64,000 nt of DNA from Clostridium_AW malenominatum (GCF_039521365.1 NZ_BAAACF010000012.1:163566-227565), one strand, 5' to 3'. Positions 43,478 to 52,278 are shown, counted from the stretch's first letter. Numbers and translations are program-made. The notes: generated by a model from the sequence alone, not told the origin.

Positions 43478-43615
43478 TTAATTTTCGCAAGCTAAGTTTG
43501 CAACTGTACAGGAAGTTTTACATGCTGACTGACATGAATTAGCACATTCCTTACATCCTGGTTTTTTTAGGCTGTCTTTTATGTTCGTTTTATTTATTGT
43601 TTTTATATGTTTCAC
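43478..43615 (-). CDS. scfA: SCIFF ribosomally synthesised peptide precursor
   Basis: A GTG at 43615, six bases after GGAGGG, opens exactly 45 codons (six cysteines in forty-five). The N-terminus MKHIKTINKTNIKDSLKKP is a basic leader, and the C-terminus carries all six cysteines in GCKECANSCQSACKTSC and NLACEN. This matches the SCIFF family, near-universal in Clostridia. Its maturase follows on the same strand. The function of the cross-linked product is not established. Confidence 0.95.
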   Translation of the reverse strand: MKHIKTINKTNIKDSLKKPGCKECANSCQSACKTSCTVANLACEN

Positions 43616-43689
43616 ATAAATCCCTCCGTTCTATTTATAAATATATCCTTGTAATTATATCATAATAATAATGCAAAATAAAGCAAAAC

Positions 43690-44055
43690 TCAAATATTTA
43701 TCCCAAGCATACCTGATAGTGCCCCTACTCCTAGCGCTAATAAAAATTTCATTATAGCTCTATTATCTAATCCTGGTGTGTTTCCTGCAATTAAAGATAC
43801 CACGTATATTATAAGCATATATAATGTAGCTACTATCATTCCAGTTAGCCATCCCTTTTTATTAATCTTACGTACAGCATAAATACTTCCATACATAATG
43901 CTAAGTACAGTGGTTACAAGATAAAATATACTATTAGCTTTATCACTTAAGTCTATTATAGTCATAATGATAGCATATATTATCATAAAGACCACCGTTA
44001 GTATAGTGCTCCTCAAAATCCCGTCTCCTATAGGTAACAGATTACTTCTTTCCAT
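43690..44055 (-). CDS. TIGR04086-family (YrzE-like) membrane protein
   Basis: The 121-residue protein has four hydrophobic segments and little else (MERSNLLPIGDGILRSTILT, then TVVFMIIYAIIMTII). It resembles the TIGR04086/YrzE family found after yajC in Bacillus and Clostridium. Function is unknown. Its ribosome site GGAGGTG forms the 3' arm of the hairpin that follows yajC, so its translation may be linked to that structure. Confidence 0.82.
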   Translation of the reverse strand: MERSNLLPIGDGILRSTILTVVFMIIYAIIMTIIDLSDKANSIFYLVTTVLSIMYGSIYAVRKINKKGWLTGMIVATLYMLIIYVVSLIAGNTPGLDNRAIMKFLLALGVGALSGMLGINI

Positions 44056-44058
44056 ATA

Positions 44059-44104
44059 AAAACACCTCCTATCTACTAGTATTTATGTAGAATAGAGGTG
44101 TTTT
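44059..44104 (-). terminator. yajC terminator-like hairpin that includes the next gene's ribosome site
   Basis: AAAACACCTC (44059-44068) and GAGGTGTTTT (44095-44104) pair perfectly, with inner TCTAC/GTAGA pairing. On the minus strand the 3' arm GGAGGTG is the Shine-Dalgarno of the TIGR04086 gene and is followed by TTTTT. Confidence 0.65.
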
Positions 44105-44116
44105 ATGATAAGAAAT

Positions 44117-44443
44117 TTAACTTTCATCTTCTTTCTTTTCTTCAACAGTCTCACTGCTGTTTATAAGGGACAATATACCGTTTTTATCAAGTTTTATCCT
44201 AACTCTGCTAGGACCTGTTTCTAAAATTATATATGTATCTTGAATATTAATTACTTTCCCGAGTATTCCGCCCTTTGTAATAATTTCGTCATTTACCTTT
44301 ACGGAGTCTAACATACTTTTATATTTTTTCCTTCTCTTATTCTCAGGCCTAATTACAAAAATATAAAAGAAACCCATCATTATAGCAAAAGGTAAAACTA
44401 ATCCTAACAAATTATTATTTTGTACATTAGTGGTAGCTAACAT
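44117..44443 (-). CDS. yajC: Preprotein translocase subunit YajC
   Basis: The start is ATG 44443 with GGGAGG upstream; 108 residues. One N-terminal membrane segment (LLGLVLPFAIMMGFFYIFVI) is followed by RPENKRRKKYKSML, VNDEIITKGGILGKV and an acidic tail, typical of YajC. It joins SecDF as an accessory to SecYEG. The order tgt-yajC is conserved. Confidence 0.95.
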   Translation of the reverse strand: MLATTNVQNNNLLGLVLPFAIMMGFFYIFVIRPENKRRKKYKSMLDSVKVNDEIITKGGILGKVINIQDTYIILETGPSRVRIKLDKNGILSLINSSETVEEKKEDES

Positions 44444-44514
44444 GCTCTCACCTCCCCTCAAAAAAGTTGTCTAATATAAGTTTATAATCCTTTTGGGAGG
44501 ATGTAAAGTTTTTT

Positions 44515-45645
44515 CTAGGCTTTTCCATTCCACTCCGCTAACTTTTCTTCCTTATATTGAGAGAAATAATCTCCATCTATTGCATCTCTTATTTCTTTCA
44601 TCATATTGTTATAAAAATATAAGTTATGAAGAACACACAGCCTCATAGCTAGCATTTCCTTTGCCTTAAACAAATGTCTTATGTAAGCTCTTGAGTAATC
44701 TCTGCAAGCTGGGCACTGACATCCCTCATCTATAGGTCTTCCATCTAGCTCGAATTTTGCATTCATTAGATTTATTTTACCTTCTTTAGTAAACACATGA
44801 CCATGTCTTCCGTTTCTTGCTGGAAGTACGCAATCAAAGAAGTCTACTCCCCTATCTACCGCTTCTAGTATATTGGCAGGGGTACCTACCCCCATTAAAT
44901 ATATTGGCTTATCTTGTGGTAGATACTCCATAACAGCTTCAATGGTATTGTACATTTCCTCATGGGTTTCTCCTACAGCAAGCCCTCCAATGGCGTAACC
45001 ATCTAAATCCATTTTTACTATTTCTTTTGCATGAGCAGCTCTAATATCATGGAAGGTTGCTCCTTGATTAATTCCAAATAACATTTGATTTTTATTAATA
45101 GTGTCTGGAAGAGAGTTTAATTTATCTATTTCCACTTTACATCTTTCTAGCCATCTTACAGTTCTAGCCACAGATTGCTCCACATACTCTCTTGTAGATG
45201 GAATTGGAATACACTCATCGAAGGCCATGGCTATGGTAGAAGCTATATTACTTTGTATTTGCATACTTTCCTCTGGTCCCATGAATATTCTTTTGCCATC
45301 GATATGAGAGCTAAAATAAACACCTTCTTCTTTGATTTTTCTAATACCTGCTAAAGAAAAAACCTGAAACCCTCCTGAGTCCGTCAATATCGGCTTATCC
45401 CAATTCATAAATTTATGTAATCCACCCATTTGCTTAATTATTTTGTCACCAGGTCTTAAATGCAAGTGGTAAGTATTTGATAGCTCCACTTGGCATCCTA
45501 TTTCTTTTAAGTCCATAGAAGATACTGCACCTTTAATAACTCCTAAGGTACCCACATTCATAAAAACAGGGGTTTGAATTGTTCCATGAGCAGTTTTAAA
45601 TTCCCCTCTTCTAGCATTCCCACATTTCTTTATCAATTTGTACAT
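44515..45645 (-). CDS. tgt: tRNA-guanine transglycosylase
   Basis: The start is ATG 45645 (MYKLIKKCGN), where AAGGAG has proper spacing; the ATG two codons earlier is too close. The 376-residue TIM barrel has DSGGFQVFSL, catalytic Asp in DFFDCVLPAR, and the zinc site CQCPAC with a later His. It exchanges guanine-34 for preQ1 in tRNAs with GUN anticodons. It neighbours queA, the next step in queuosine synthesis. Confidence 0.96.
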   Translation of the reverse strand: MYKLIKKCGNARRGEFKTAHGTIQTPVFMNVGTLGVIKGAVSSMDLKEIGCQVELSNTYHLHLRPGDKIIKQMGGLHKFMNWDKPILTDSGGFQVFSLAGIRKIKEEGVYFSSHIDGKRIFMGPEESMQIQSNIASTIAMAFDECIPIPSTREYVEQSVARTVRWLERCKVEIDKLNSLPDTINKNQMLFGINQGATFHDIRAAHAKEIVKMDLDGYAIGGLAVGETHEEMYNTIEAVMEYLPQDKPIYLMGVGTPANILEAVDRGVDFFDCVLPARNGRHGHVFTKEGKINLMNAKFELDGRPIDEGCQCPACRDYSRAYIRHLFKAKEMLAMRLCVLHNLYFYNNMMKEIRDAIDGDYFSQYKEEKLAEWNGKA

Positions 45646-45666
45646 ATTCATTCTCCTTAAAGTAAA

Positions 45667-46692
45667 TTACTTAATAAACATTGCATCTCCAAAACTAAAA
45701 AATCTATACTTTTCCTTCACCGCTATTTCATAAGCATTCAACATCTTTTCTCTAGTGCAAAGTGCACTTACTAGCATTAATAAGGTAGATTGAGGAAGAT
45801 GGAAGTTTGTTATAAGGGCATCCACTATTTTAAATTTATATCCTGGAAATATGAAAATATCCGTCCATCCTGAAGCTTCCCTAACTCTTTCATTTTCATC
45901 CCCTATGGTTTCTAAAGTTCTGCAAGAAGTAGTTCCTACTGCAATAACTCTTTTACCATTTTCTTTAGCCTTATTTATAATTTCAGCGGTTTCCTTAGAT
46001 AAACTATAATACTCTGAATGCATAATATGATCATTTATATCCTCTGCTTTTACAGGTCTAAAAGTTCCAAGTCCCACATGAAGAGTTAAAAATGCTAGGT
46101 TCACCCCTTTATCCTTAATTTTTTCTAATAGTTCCTCAGTAAAATGAAGCCCTGCTGTTGGAGCTGCTGCAGAACCCGTTTCTTTAGAATACACCGTTTG
46201 ATACTGCTCTTTATCCTCTAACTTTTCTTTAATATAAGGTGGCAGCGGCATTTGTCCTAATCTATCTAGTACTTCTTCAAAGATACCTTCATACTCAAAC
46301 TCTACTATCCTGCTTCCCTCTTCACCTAAAGCTACTACCTGAGCTTTTAGTTCCCCGTTACCAAAGGAAAATCTACTTCCTATTTTAGCCTTTTTACCTG
46401 GTTTAACTAAAGTTTCCCAGTTATCTTTATCTATTCTTTTCAGTAGTAAAAATTCCATTTTACCACCGCTTCCTTCTTTTTCTCCTATGAGCCTCGCAGG
46501 AAGCACTCTAGTATCATTTAAAACCAAACAATCTCCCGGTTCTAAGTAATCTATAATATCTTTAAATATTTTATGATCAACTTCTTTTCTTTCTTTATCT
46601 ATAATCATTAACCTTGCTTCGTCTCTTTTTTCTATAGGAACCTGCGCAATTAGTTCCTCTGGCAAATAATAATCAAAATCTTTTACTTTCAC
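45667..46692 (-). CDS. queA: S-adenosylmethionine:tRNA ribosyltransferase-isomerase QueA
   Basis: GTG 46692 is the start, with GGAG upstream; it begins one base after ruvB. The 341-residue protein starts MKVKDFDYYLPEELIAQ and has LPARLIGEKEG, GLHFTEELLEKI and FHLPQSTLLMLVSA, all QueA signatures. It converts preQ1-tRNA to epoxyqueuosine-tRNA using SAM. Confidence 0.96.
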   Translation of the reverse strand: MKVKDFDYYLPEELIAQVPIEKRDEARLMIIDKERKEVDHKIFKDIIDYLEPGDCLVLNDTRVLPARLIGEKEGSGGKMEFLLLKRIDKDNWETLVKPGKKAKIGSRFSFGNGELKAQVVALGEEGSRIVEFEYEGIFEEVLDRLGQMPLPPYIKEKLEDKEQYQTVYSKETGSAAAPTAGLHFTEELLEKIKDKGVNLAFLTLHVGLGTFRPVKAEDINDHIMHSEYYSLSKETAEIINKAKENGKRVIAVGTTSCRTLETIGDENERVREASGWTDIFIFPGYKFKIVDALITNFHLPQSTLLMLVSALCTREKMLNAYEIAVKEKYRFFSFGDAMFIK

Positions 46693-46693
46693 T

Positions 46694-47734
46694 TTAACAC
46701 TCCTCTATATTTATGGAACATTGTTCAATTTCAATATTGCTATTTCTATTCTTTTTAAAATGCTTATAAGCTTTATCAGTGGCCACTCTTCCTCTTGGAG
46801 TTCTTATTATAAATCCCTTTTGCATCAAATATGGTTCGTAAACATCTTGAATAGTATCAAGCTCCTCACCTATGAAGTAGGCCAGGGTTTCAACTCCAAC
46901 AGGACCTCCATTAAAATTATCTATAATAGCATTCAAAATTTTGTTATCTATGCTATCAAAGCCTTCTTTGTCGATTTCAAATAACCTTAAGGCTTCTATA
47001 GATGATTTAGAATCTATTATTCCATCACCTTTTACCTGACAATAATCCCTTACTCTTTTTAATATTCTATTTGCAATTCTAGGTGTACCCCTGGAACTTC
47101 TAGCAAGCTCTAAAGCCGCCTTTTCCTCAATTTCTACATTTAAAATTCCTGAGGATCTAACTATTATTTCTCTAAGTTCTTCTTCTTCATAAAACTCCAT
47201 AGGACAAAGCACTCCAAACCTATCTCTTAAAGGTGCCGTTAGCATCCCAACTCTTGTGGTTGCCCCTATCAAAGTAAACTTTGGAAGGTCTAATCTAATA
47301 GATTTAGCCGCAGCTCCTTTTCCAATTACAATATCTAAAGCGTAATCTTCCATTGCTGGGTAAAGTATCTCCTCTACTGCTCTATTTAGCCTGTGTATTT
47401 CATCTATAAATAATACATCAAAGTCGTTTAATGTAGTTAGTATTGCTGCTAAATCTCCCGCCCTTTCTATGGCTGGCCCTGAGGTAATTTTTAAGTTACC
47501 CCCCATTTCTTCCGCAATAATATTTGCTAAAGTTGTCTTTCCAAGTCCCGGTGGTCCATATAAAAGTACATGGTCTAAAGCTTCTCCTCTCCCTTGAGCT
47601 GCTTTTATAAATATATCAAGCTTTTCCTTTACTTTTCTTTGACCAATATACTCTTTAAGCCTCTTAGGTCTTAAACTAAACTCTATTTCATTGTCTTCCC
47701 TTAAATTTAAAGGGGTAACAAATCTTTCATTCAT
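46694..47734 (-). CDS. ruvB: Holliday junction helicase RuvB
   Basis: The 346-residue AAA+ ATPase has Walker A GPPGLGKTTLA, Walker B FIDEIHR, sensor GATTRVGML, and the C-terminal winged helix with RTPRGRVATDKAY. With RuvA it drives branch migration. It overlaps neither neighbour and belongs to the bofC-ruvA-ruvB-queA-tgt-yajC run. Confidence 0.97.
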   Translation of the reverse strand: MNERFVTPLNLREDNEIEFSLRPKRLKEYIGQRKVKEKLDIFIKAAQGRGEALDHVLLYGPPGLGKTTLANIIAEEMGGNLKITSGPAIERAGDLAAILTTLNDFDVLFIDEIHRLNRAVEEILYPAMEDYALDIVIGKGAAAKSIRLDLPKFTLIGATTRVGMLTAPLRDRFGVLCPMEFYEEEELREIIVRSSGILNVEIEEKAALELARSSRGTPRIANRILKRVRDYCQVKGDGIIDSKSSIEALRLFEIDKEGFDSIDNKILNAIIDNFNGGPVGVETLAYFIGEELDTIQDVYEPYLMQKGFIIRTPRGRVATDKAYKHFKKNRNSNIEIEQCSINIEEC

Positions 47735-47747
47735 ATTATTACTCCTC

Positions 47748-48344
47748 TCAATTCATTAAAAATCTCAAACATTCTTTAATTATAACTTCTAGTGAGGCTT
47801 TCTTATCCGCATAATTTAGTGCTTTAGTAGCTTCCTTCTCCGAATATCCTAAGGATATTAAAGCAGCTAGAGCTTCATTGTATGTATCTATCTCAATTAT
47901 ATCTTCTAAAACAATATTTTCTCCCTTGTCCATTAAATTATCTATTTTTATTTTATCTTTTAACTCTAGAATGATTCTTTGAGCAATTTTTTTCCCAATG
48001 CCTGGTGCCTTAGTTAATGTCTTTTCATCTCCTGTAAATATGGCATATTTTAATTTATCACTACTGCTTATGGATAAAAGAGAAAGAGATGCCTTTGCTC
48101 CAACACCACTTATAGTCAATAACAGATTAAACATATCTCTTTCTTCCTTAGAACTAAATCCATAAAGCCCTATAAAGTCTTCTCTAACAATTTGTTGCAA
48201 AAACAGTACTATCTCCTCTTCAACCTTTGGAGTTTTTGATAGAGTATTACCAGAGGTAAATATTTTATATCCTATTCCTCCATTTTCTACAACTATATAA
48301 TCCTTACTCATACCCTTAAAAATACCTTTTATATATTCATACAC
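47748..48344 (-). CDS. ruvA: Holliday junction protein RuvA
   Basis: The 198-residue protein starts at GTG 48344 after AAGGGGCTGAAG. It has the N-terminal OB fold (MYEYIKGIFKGMSKDYIVVENGG region), two helix-hairpin-helix motifs (LLTISGVGAKASLSLLS, LTKAPGIGKKIAQRIILEL), and the C-terminal three-helix domain (ALISLGYSEKEATKAL) that contacts RuvB. It binds four-way junctions as a tetramer. No ruvC is near, as expected in Firmicutes that use RecU or another resolvase. Confidence 0.96.
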   Translation of the reverse strand: MYEYIKGIFKGMSKDYIVVENGGIGYKIFTSGNTLSKTPKVEEEIVLFLQQIVREDFIGLYGFSSKEERDMFNLLLTISGVGAKASLSLLSISSSDKLKYAIFTGDEKTLTKAPGIGKKIAQRIILELKDKIKIDNLMDKGENIVLEDIIEIDTYNEALAALISLGYSEKEATKALNYADKKASLEVIIKECLRFLMN

Positions 48345-48425
48345 AAGCTTCAGCCCCTTAAGATTTTAATTATTAATTATCAATCTCTACTTTATCAAAT
48401 AAACAGTTCCTTTTCAATAAAAAAA

Positions 48426-48456
48426 CCTTGAGGACTATTATTCATAATCCTCAAGG
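48426..48456 (-). terminator. Terminator overlapping the end of the BofC-like gene
   Basis: CCTTGAGGA (48426-48434) pairs with TCCTCAAGG (48448-48456), followed on the minus strand by TTTTTTTATT. The stop codon lies in the loop, and the structure separates this gene from ruvA. Confidence 0.88.
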
Positions 48457-49055
48457 AGTGCCATTGCTTCTTCTTTTGTGTTACGTTGAAAATAATTACT
48501 TCCCTTAGTTAAGGCTATTATATCTTGCTCTTTTAAGTGATCTATTTTCTTATCCGTAATATCCGTTTCTTCATTTTCTATGTACATATCTCCATTAATG
48601 TCTGTCCTAAATATAGCTAAATAATCTTCTTTTATGCCTAAAACATATTTATTTGGAGAATACTTATCTATTTCCTTTACCATTACAATTTTATCTGACT
48701 GGAAGTCCGTTAATTTATACTCTTCTTTAAACTTCTCTTCCAACTCTCCCCTAGTTTTTACACTTAAATTACTCACCTTATCAACTTTAGTTATAAAGGT
48801 ATCTCCACTTTTTTTATATCTAACTTTGAATTGTACAGAACTATTTGGAGATAAAGCCTCATTTCCTCTACCTTGAGTATAAATTTCCTCTATCTCTTTA
48901 TTGATGTTATTTACCTGTATTTTATTATCATTATCTATTTCTTTATTTTTACTTTTTAAATACTGTATACCAATATAATAACTTAACGTAAATATTATAA
49001 TTGATAACATTATAATCATGAAACCAAATATCTTTTTATTTTTTTTAATATCCAT
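48438..49055 (-). CDS. BofC-like membrane-anchored protein
   Basis: ATG 49055 (MDIKKNKKIF) follows AAGGAGGG; 205 residues. One N-terminal membrane span (IFGFMIIMLSIIIFTLSYYIG) leads to an extracytoplasmic domain. Its C-terminal part (SPNKYVLGIKEDYLAIFRTDINGDMY) resembles the BofC C-terminal domain, with a bypass-of-forespore-like fold. In Bacillus bofC precedes ruvA in the same order and modulates SpoIVB in the sporulation checkpoint. Assignment rests on this synteny and weak similarity. Confidence 0.65.
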   Translation of the reverse strand: MDIKKNKKIFGFMIIMLSIIIFTLSYYIGIQYLKSKNKEIDNDNKIQVNNINKEIEEIYTQGRGNEALSPNSSVQFKVRYKKSGDTFITKVDKVSNLSVKTRGELEEKFKEEYKLTDFQSDKIVMVKEIDKYSPNKYVLGIKEDYLAIFRTDINGDMYIENEETDITDKKIDHLKEQDIIALTKGSNYFQRNTKEEAMALLEDYE

Positions 49056-49097
49056 AATATCCCTCCTTAGAAGGATTATTGACATTAATTAATAGTT

Positions 49098-49994
49098 TTA
49101 TACAAATACCATTAAAAGTTTTTCCATTTTTTCTTCTTCTCTAGGGAAACTTACATTGTCTATCAAAACCCAATTTTCAATATGAGTAATAGTTTCATCA
49201 GTAGATAATTTTTTTAAAGGAGATAGAGTTTCCATTTCCAGCATGTATTCATTTGTATAGGTTTCATAGGATACACCTAAGTCAGGGTAGCTTTCTCCCA
49301 AAACATGGTTGTAGCTTTTTATAAATAGACTATTATGATTAAAATAAGCTGCAAAGCCCTCTTCATTTGAAATTCCCATTTTAAAGGGTTCTTTTTTACT
49401 CTTATCCTGTCTTATGGTTATATATTTATCTCCCCAAGTTACACGATCATCATTCATTTTTGAGTAGGGCCATAGAGCAACTACTCTATTGGGAAGCAAA
49501 TTAGTTTCCCTCTTTCCTTGAGGAATCACCCCTATTCCACCTGGTGCCATAACTGTTATAGCCCAAGCAGATAACTCTACAGGCCAAGCTCCTTTATTAG
49601 TTAGTCTATGAATTACTTCTACCTTACTTCCTTCCTCTAGTGTTATCTCTATCTCCTTTTTTATTTGAGTCCAAGGTTCTATATTCATTTGAAATACTAT
49701 AGAGTTTTCTTTTATATGCCACTTTACAGGGTTATTATCAGGTATATATGTTCTAGGGCTACTTTCAGGACTATGCCATAATCTATGTCCACCCATTAAG
49801 TGCCATGTCTCTCCCATAACCTCCATACTTGTTGGTATATTCTCACAAAAATGATTTTCCCTATTTATAAAACCGTATCTTATTATTCTCGGTCCCTTTT
49901 CTATTGTTACATAAAGTTCAACTACATTATTAGTTATTTTAACGCACTTACCAAAGCTTTTATAATATATTTCTTCTGTGACAATTCCCTTCAT
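49098..49994 (-). CDS. Galactose mutarotase-like (DUF4380-type) protein
   Basis: ATG 49994 (MKGIVTEEIYY) is preceded by GGGGATG; a reading open to 50051 has no ribosome site. The 298-residue soluble protein is rich in beta strands, with GPRIIRYGF, MGGHRLWHSPE, VEVIHRLTNKGAWPVELSAW and a C-terminal GVSYETYTNEYMLEMETLSPL, like aldose-epimerase superfamily proteins such as DUF4380. The His in MGGHRLWHSPE could bind sugar. The substrate is unknown and it stands alone. Confidence 0.72.
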   Translation of the reverse strand: MKGIVTEEIYYKSFGKCVKITNNVVELYVTIEKGPRIIRYGFINRENHFCENIPTSMEVMGETWHLMGGHRLWHSPESSPRTYIPDNNPVKWHIKENSIVFQMNIEPWTQIKKEIEITLEEGSKVEVIHRLTNKGAWPVELSAWAITVMAPGGIGVIPQGKRETNLLPNRVVALWPYSKMNDDRVTWGDKYITIRQDKSKKEPFKMGISNEEGFAAYFNHNSLFIKSYNHVLGESYPDLGVSYETYTNEYMLEMETLSPLKKLSTDETITHIENWVLIDNVSFPREEEKMEKLLMVFV

Positions 49995-50145
49995 AAAAAC
50001 ATCCCCTATCCCTATGCTAATAACGTAATTATAACATAAATTTGTTACCAATTTGTTACCAAAATTTATCTCCTTCGTAACTATCTTAATCTTAAAATAG
50101 TATATATTTATACTAAGGACAAAAGGTTACAGGGAGGTAATAATT

Positions 50146-51531
50146 ATGAAAAAAACATTAGCAATTGCTATTACAGCAATAGTTTCCATTGGAGCATATA
50201 AACTAGACCTTTTCAATATTCCAAAATATAAAAATGAAGTAGTTCAAGCCCAAGCCATGGCAGAAAATAAAACTCCTACTATATCTTCTAAGGAAACTAA
50301 GGAAGATTCTAAGATATTTAAGTCTACCATTAAAATCCCCATAATCTCAGGATTAAAGGATGGTTCTTCAGAAAAAAAGCTAAATGAATTGATAGTTAAA
50401 GATATTGAAGGCTTTAAAAATAAAGTTAAATCAATAGCAGAGGAAGATAATGCAAAAGGCATTCTTCGCAATAATTACGAGGTGATCATAGATTACAAGG
50501 AGCATTATAATAAAAACAACTTGATTAGCTTTACAATTTCCTATTATTCCTATACTGGAGGTGCTCACGGAAATACAACAAAAAAGAGTTATAATATAGA
50601 CATAAAAACTTCTGAGATGGCATCTTTATGGGATTTATTTAGCCCTGATGAGGAATATGAAAAAATAATAAATGATCAAATAAGAGAAACTATATCTAAT
50701 AATCCTGATGAATACTACCCAGAGATAACAAATTACTTTAAAGGAATACTACCTGACCAACCATTTTTTATAGAAGATGGCTTCCTAGTGGTTTACTTCG
50801 GACAGTATGAGATAGCTCCATACTCTTCAGGTTTTAAAGAATTTAAAATTCCTTTTTCCTCCTTTAAAAAAGGCGTTAATTTAAAACTTAATTTAAAAAA
50901 GGATTCTCCTAAAATATATTCCTATGTAGTAACTGAAAAAGAAGTAGGATATAAAGGTGATATTAGAATTCCTCAATTGAATAAACTAAAGGATGAAAAA
51001 ATTCAAAAAGAACTAAATGAAATGTTCCAAAACCACGGAAAAGAATTTGGAGAAAAACTAAAAAAAGATGGCATGGAGTATGTAGTGGAATCAAAAAAAT
51101 TAGGCTTTCCTCTTATAAACTATGCTGCTGATACAAACTATAAAGTCCATACTCTTACTAGTAAGCTTTTAAGTCTTACCGTAGTTTATAACTCTTATAC
51201 CGGTGGAGCTCATGGAAATTACAACGTCATTCCTTACAACTACGACTTAATCACTGGAAAAGAAATTGCTTTAAATCATCTATTTAAAGAAGGTTTTGAT
51301 TACAAAAAAGCAATAAACGAAGAAATAAAAAAACAAATAGAAGTATTAAACAAAGATAATCACCTAATACAAGGATTTGAAAGTATATCAGAAAAACAAC
51401 CCTTTTATATAGAAGGAGATAACCTTGTAATATACTTCCAACCCTACGAAATAGCTCCTTACGCTATGGGAACACCAGCTTTTAAAATACCTTTTTCTTC
51501 TTTTGGAAATAACTTTGTACCAGTTTTTTAG
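50146..51531 (+). CDS. Secreted protein with two DUF4163-DUF3298 units
   Basis: GGGAGG precedes the ATG. An N-terminal hydrophobic segment (LAIAITAIVSIGAYKL) acts as signal or anchor. Residues about 55-245 and 270-460 are an internal duplication: each has SYTGGAHGN, a Gln-Pro-Phe segment, and YEIAPY followed by FKIPFSSF. These are signatures of DUF4163/DUF3298 domains found in RsiV and PdaC. RsiV uses this fold to bind lysozyme and PdaC has it beside a deacetylase, so muropeptide or lysozyme binding is a fair inference. No catalytic or transmembrane signalling domain is present. Confidence 0.84.
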   Translation: MKKTLAIAITAIVSIGAYKLDLFNIPKYKNEVVQAQAMAENKTPTISSKETKEDSKIFKSTIKIPIISGLKDGSSEKKLNELIVKDIEGFKNKVKSIAEEDNAKGILRNNYEVIIDYKEHYNKNNLISFTISYYSYTGGAHGNTTKKSYNIDIKTSEMASLWDLFSPDEEYEKIINDQIRETISNNPDEYYPEITNYFKGILPDQPFFIEDGFLVVYFGQYEIAPYSSGFKEFKIPFSSFKKGVNLKLNLKKDSPKIYSYVVTEKEVGYKGDIRIPQLNKLKDEKIQKELNEMFQNHGKEFGEKLKKDGMEYVVESKKLGFPLINYAADTNYKVHTLTSKLLSLTVVYNSYTGGAHGNYNVIPYNYDLITGKEIALNHLFKEGFDYKKAINEEIKKQIEVLNKDNHLIQGFESISEKQPFYIEGDNLVIYFQPYEIAPYAMGTPAFKIPFSSFGNNFVPVF

Positions 51532-51563
51532 ATTTTTAGTGTTTTAGTTTCTTAGTTATGGTT

Positions 51564-51584
51564 GAAATTCCCTCAAGGAATTTC
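51564..51584 (+). terminator. Terminator of the DUF3298-type gene
   Basis: GAAATTCC (51564-51571) and GGAATTTC (51577-51584) with a 5-nt loop, followed by TTCCTT. Confidence 0.7.
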
Positions 51585-51601
51585 TTCCTTATCAATATCT
51601 T

Positions 51602-51791
51602 TAAAGTACTATGTAATGTGCAGTATGAATCTGAACAAAATTTAGAAGTTCTTAATTAATTTTATGGTAGTTCCGTTAAAATGCTGCGTATGTTTGACCG
51701 AAGGGAGTTTGCCAGCATTAGGAAATCCCATAAAATTAGTTTTAGAACTTCTTATTTTGTGAAGGCTTAACGAACATTATATAGTACTTTA
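51602..51791. repeat. 190-bp long inverted-repeat element (MITE-like or structured RNA)
   Basis: The ends pair over 18 bp (51602-51619 with 51774-51791, one G-U). Inside are ACAAAAT/ATTTTGT, AGAAGTTCT/AGAACTTCT, TAATTTTATGG/CCATAAAATTA, TTCC/GGAA and AATGCTG/CAGCATT, ending in an apical GTTTGACCGAAGGGAGTTT. The whole folds as one rod. The last three bases of the right end (TTA) supply the stop codon of the DUF3232-like gene. It may be a miniature transposable element or a structured RNA; similar apical motifs are, as I recall, repeated in clostridial genomes. Confidence 0.72.
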
Positions 51792-52157
51792 CCTCTTACA
51801 AGCAAATATCTCCTTACATAACTCCATCCCAAATTCAGAAGCTCCTTCCCTATCTTCCTCATCACCTATATAAACTAACGCTATGTTATATTTTTTACAT
51901 AATCTATTTGTTATTTTTATATTTGCTACAAGCTCATTAAGAGCTAGTACCTTTTCCTTATTTAAACTATTAATATAGCTGCTATACTCTTCTCCATCTG
52001 TGTAATACTTAGCAACTATAAGTCCTCCTTCAAAAGCATTTACTTTTTTTATATATTCTCCAGCTGAGAAAATTAAATCTTCAATAACCTCTACACAATC
52101 CAAATCCTCTGAATTAGAAATTCTATCTGCAATTTCTCTTATTCTTTCAATTAACAT
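51789..52157 (-). CDS. Hypothetical protein, DUF3232-like
   Basis: ATG 52157 (MLIERIREIADRISN) follows GGAGAGGGG; 122 residues. It is a soluble, mostly helical, acidic protein with CVEVIEDLIFSAGEYIKKVNAFEGG and, near the end, YNIALVYIGDEEDREGASEFG. It looks like the clostridial DUF3232 group, recalled from memory. Function is unknown. Its stop codon is provided by the outer repeat of the adjacent 190-bp element, so the C-terminus may have been changed by that insertion. Confidence 0.65.
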   Translation of the reverse strand: MLIERIREIADRISNSEDLDCVEVIEDLIFSAGEYIKKVNAFEGGLIVAKYYTDGEEYSSYINSLNKEKVLALNELVANIKITNRLCKKYNIALVYIGDEEDREGASEFGMELCKEIFACKR

Positions 52158-52278
52158 AACCCCTCTCCCTTTACTATCATTATTTATACATACTATTAAA
52201 GTTTTTTTACATATATTCATAATAAGCAAAAGAAAAAGCTTAGAACCATTAATAAGTCCTAAGCCTCTTCTATTTACA

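Noticed and set aside
49998..50140. Second TRANSPOSON-like or phage region around the accessory genes 49-56 kb
   Set aside because: No integrase, transposase, phage structural genes or direct repeats were seen apart from the 190-bp inverted-repeat element.
50244..50471. Minus-strand frame inside the DUF3298-type gene
   Set aside because: Shadow of a well-supported plus-strand gene with signal segment and duplicated domains.
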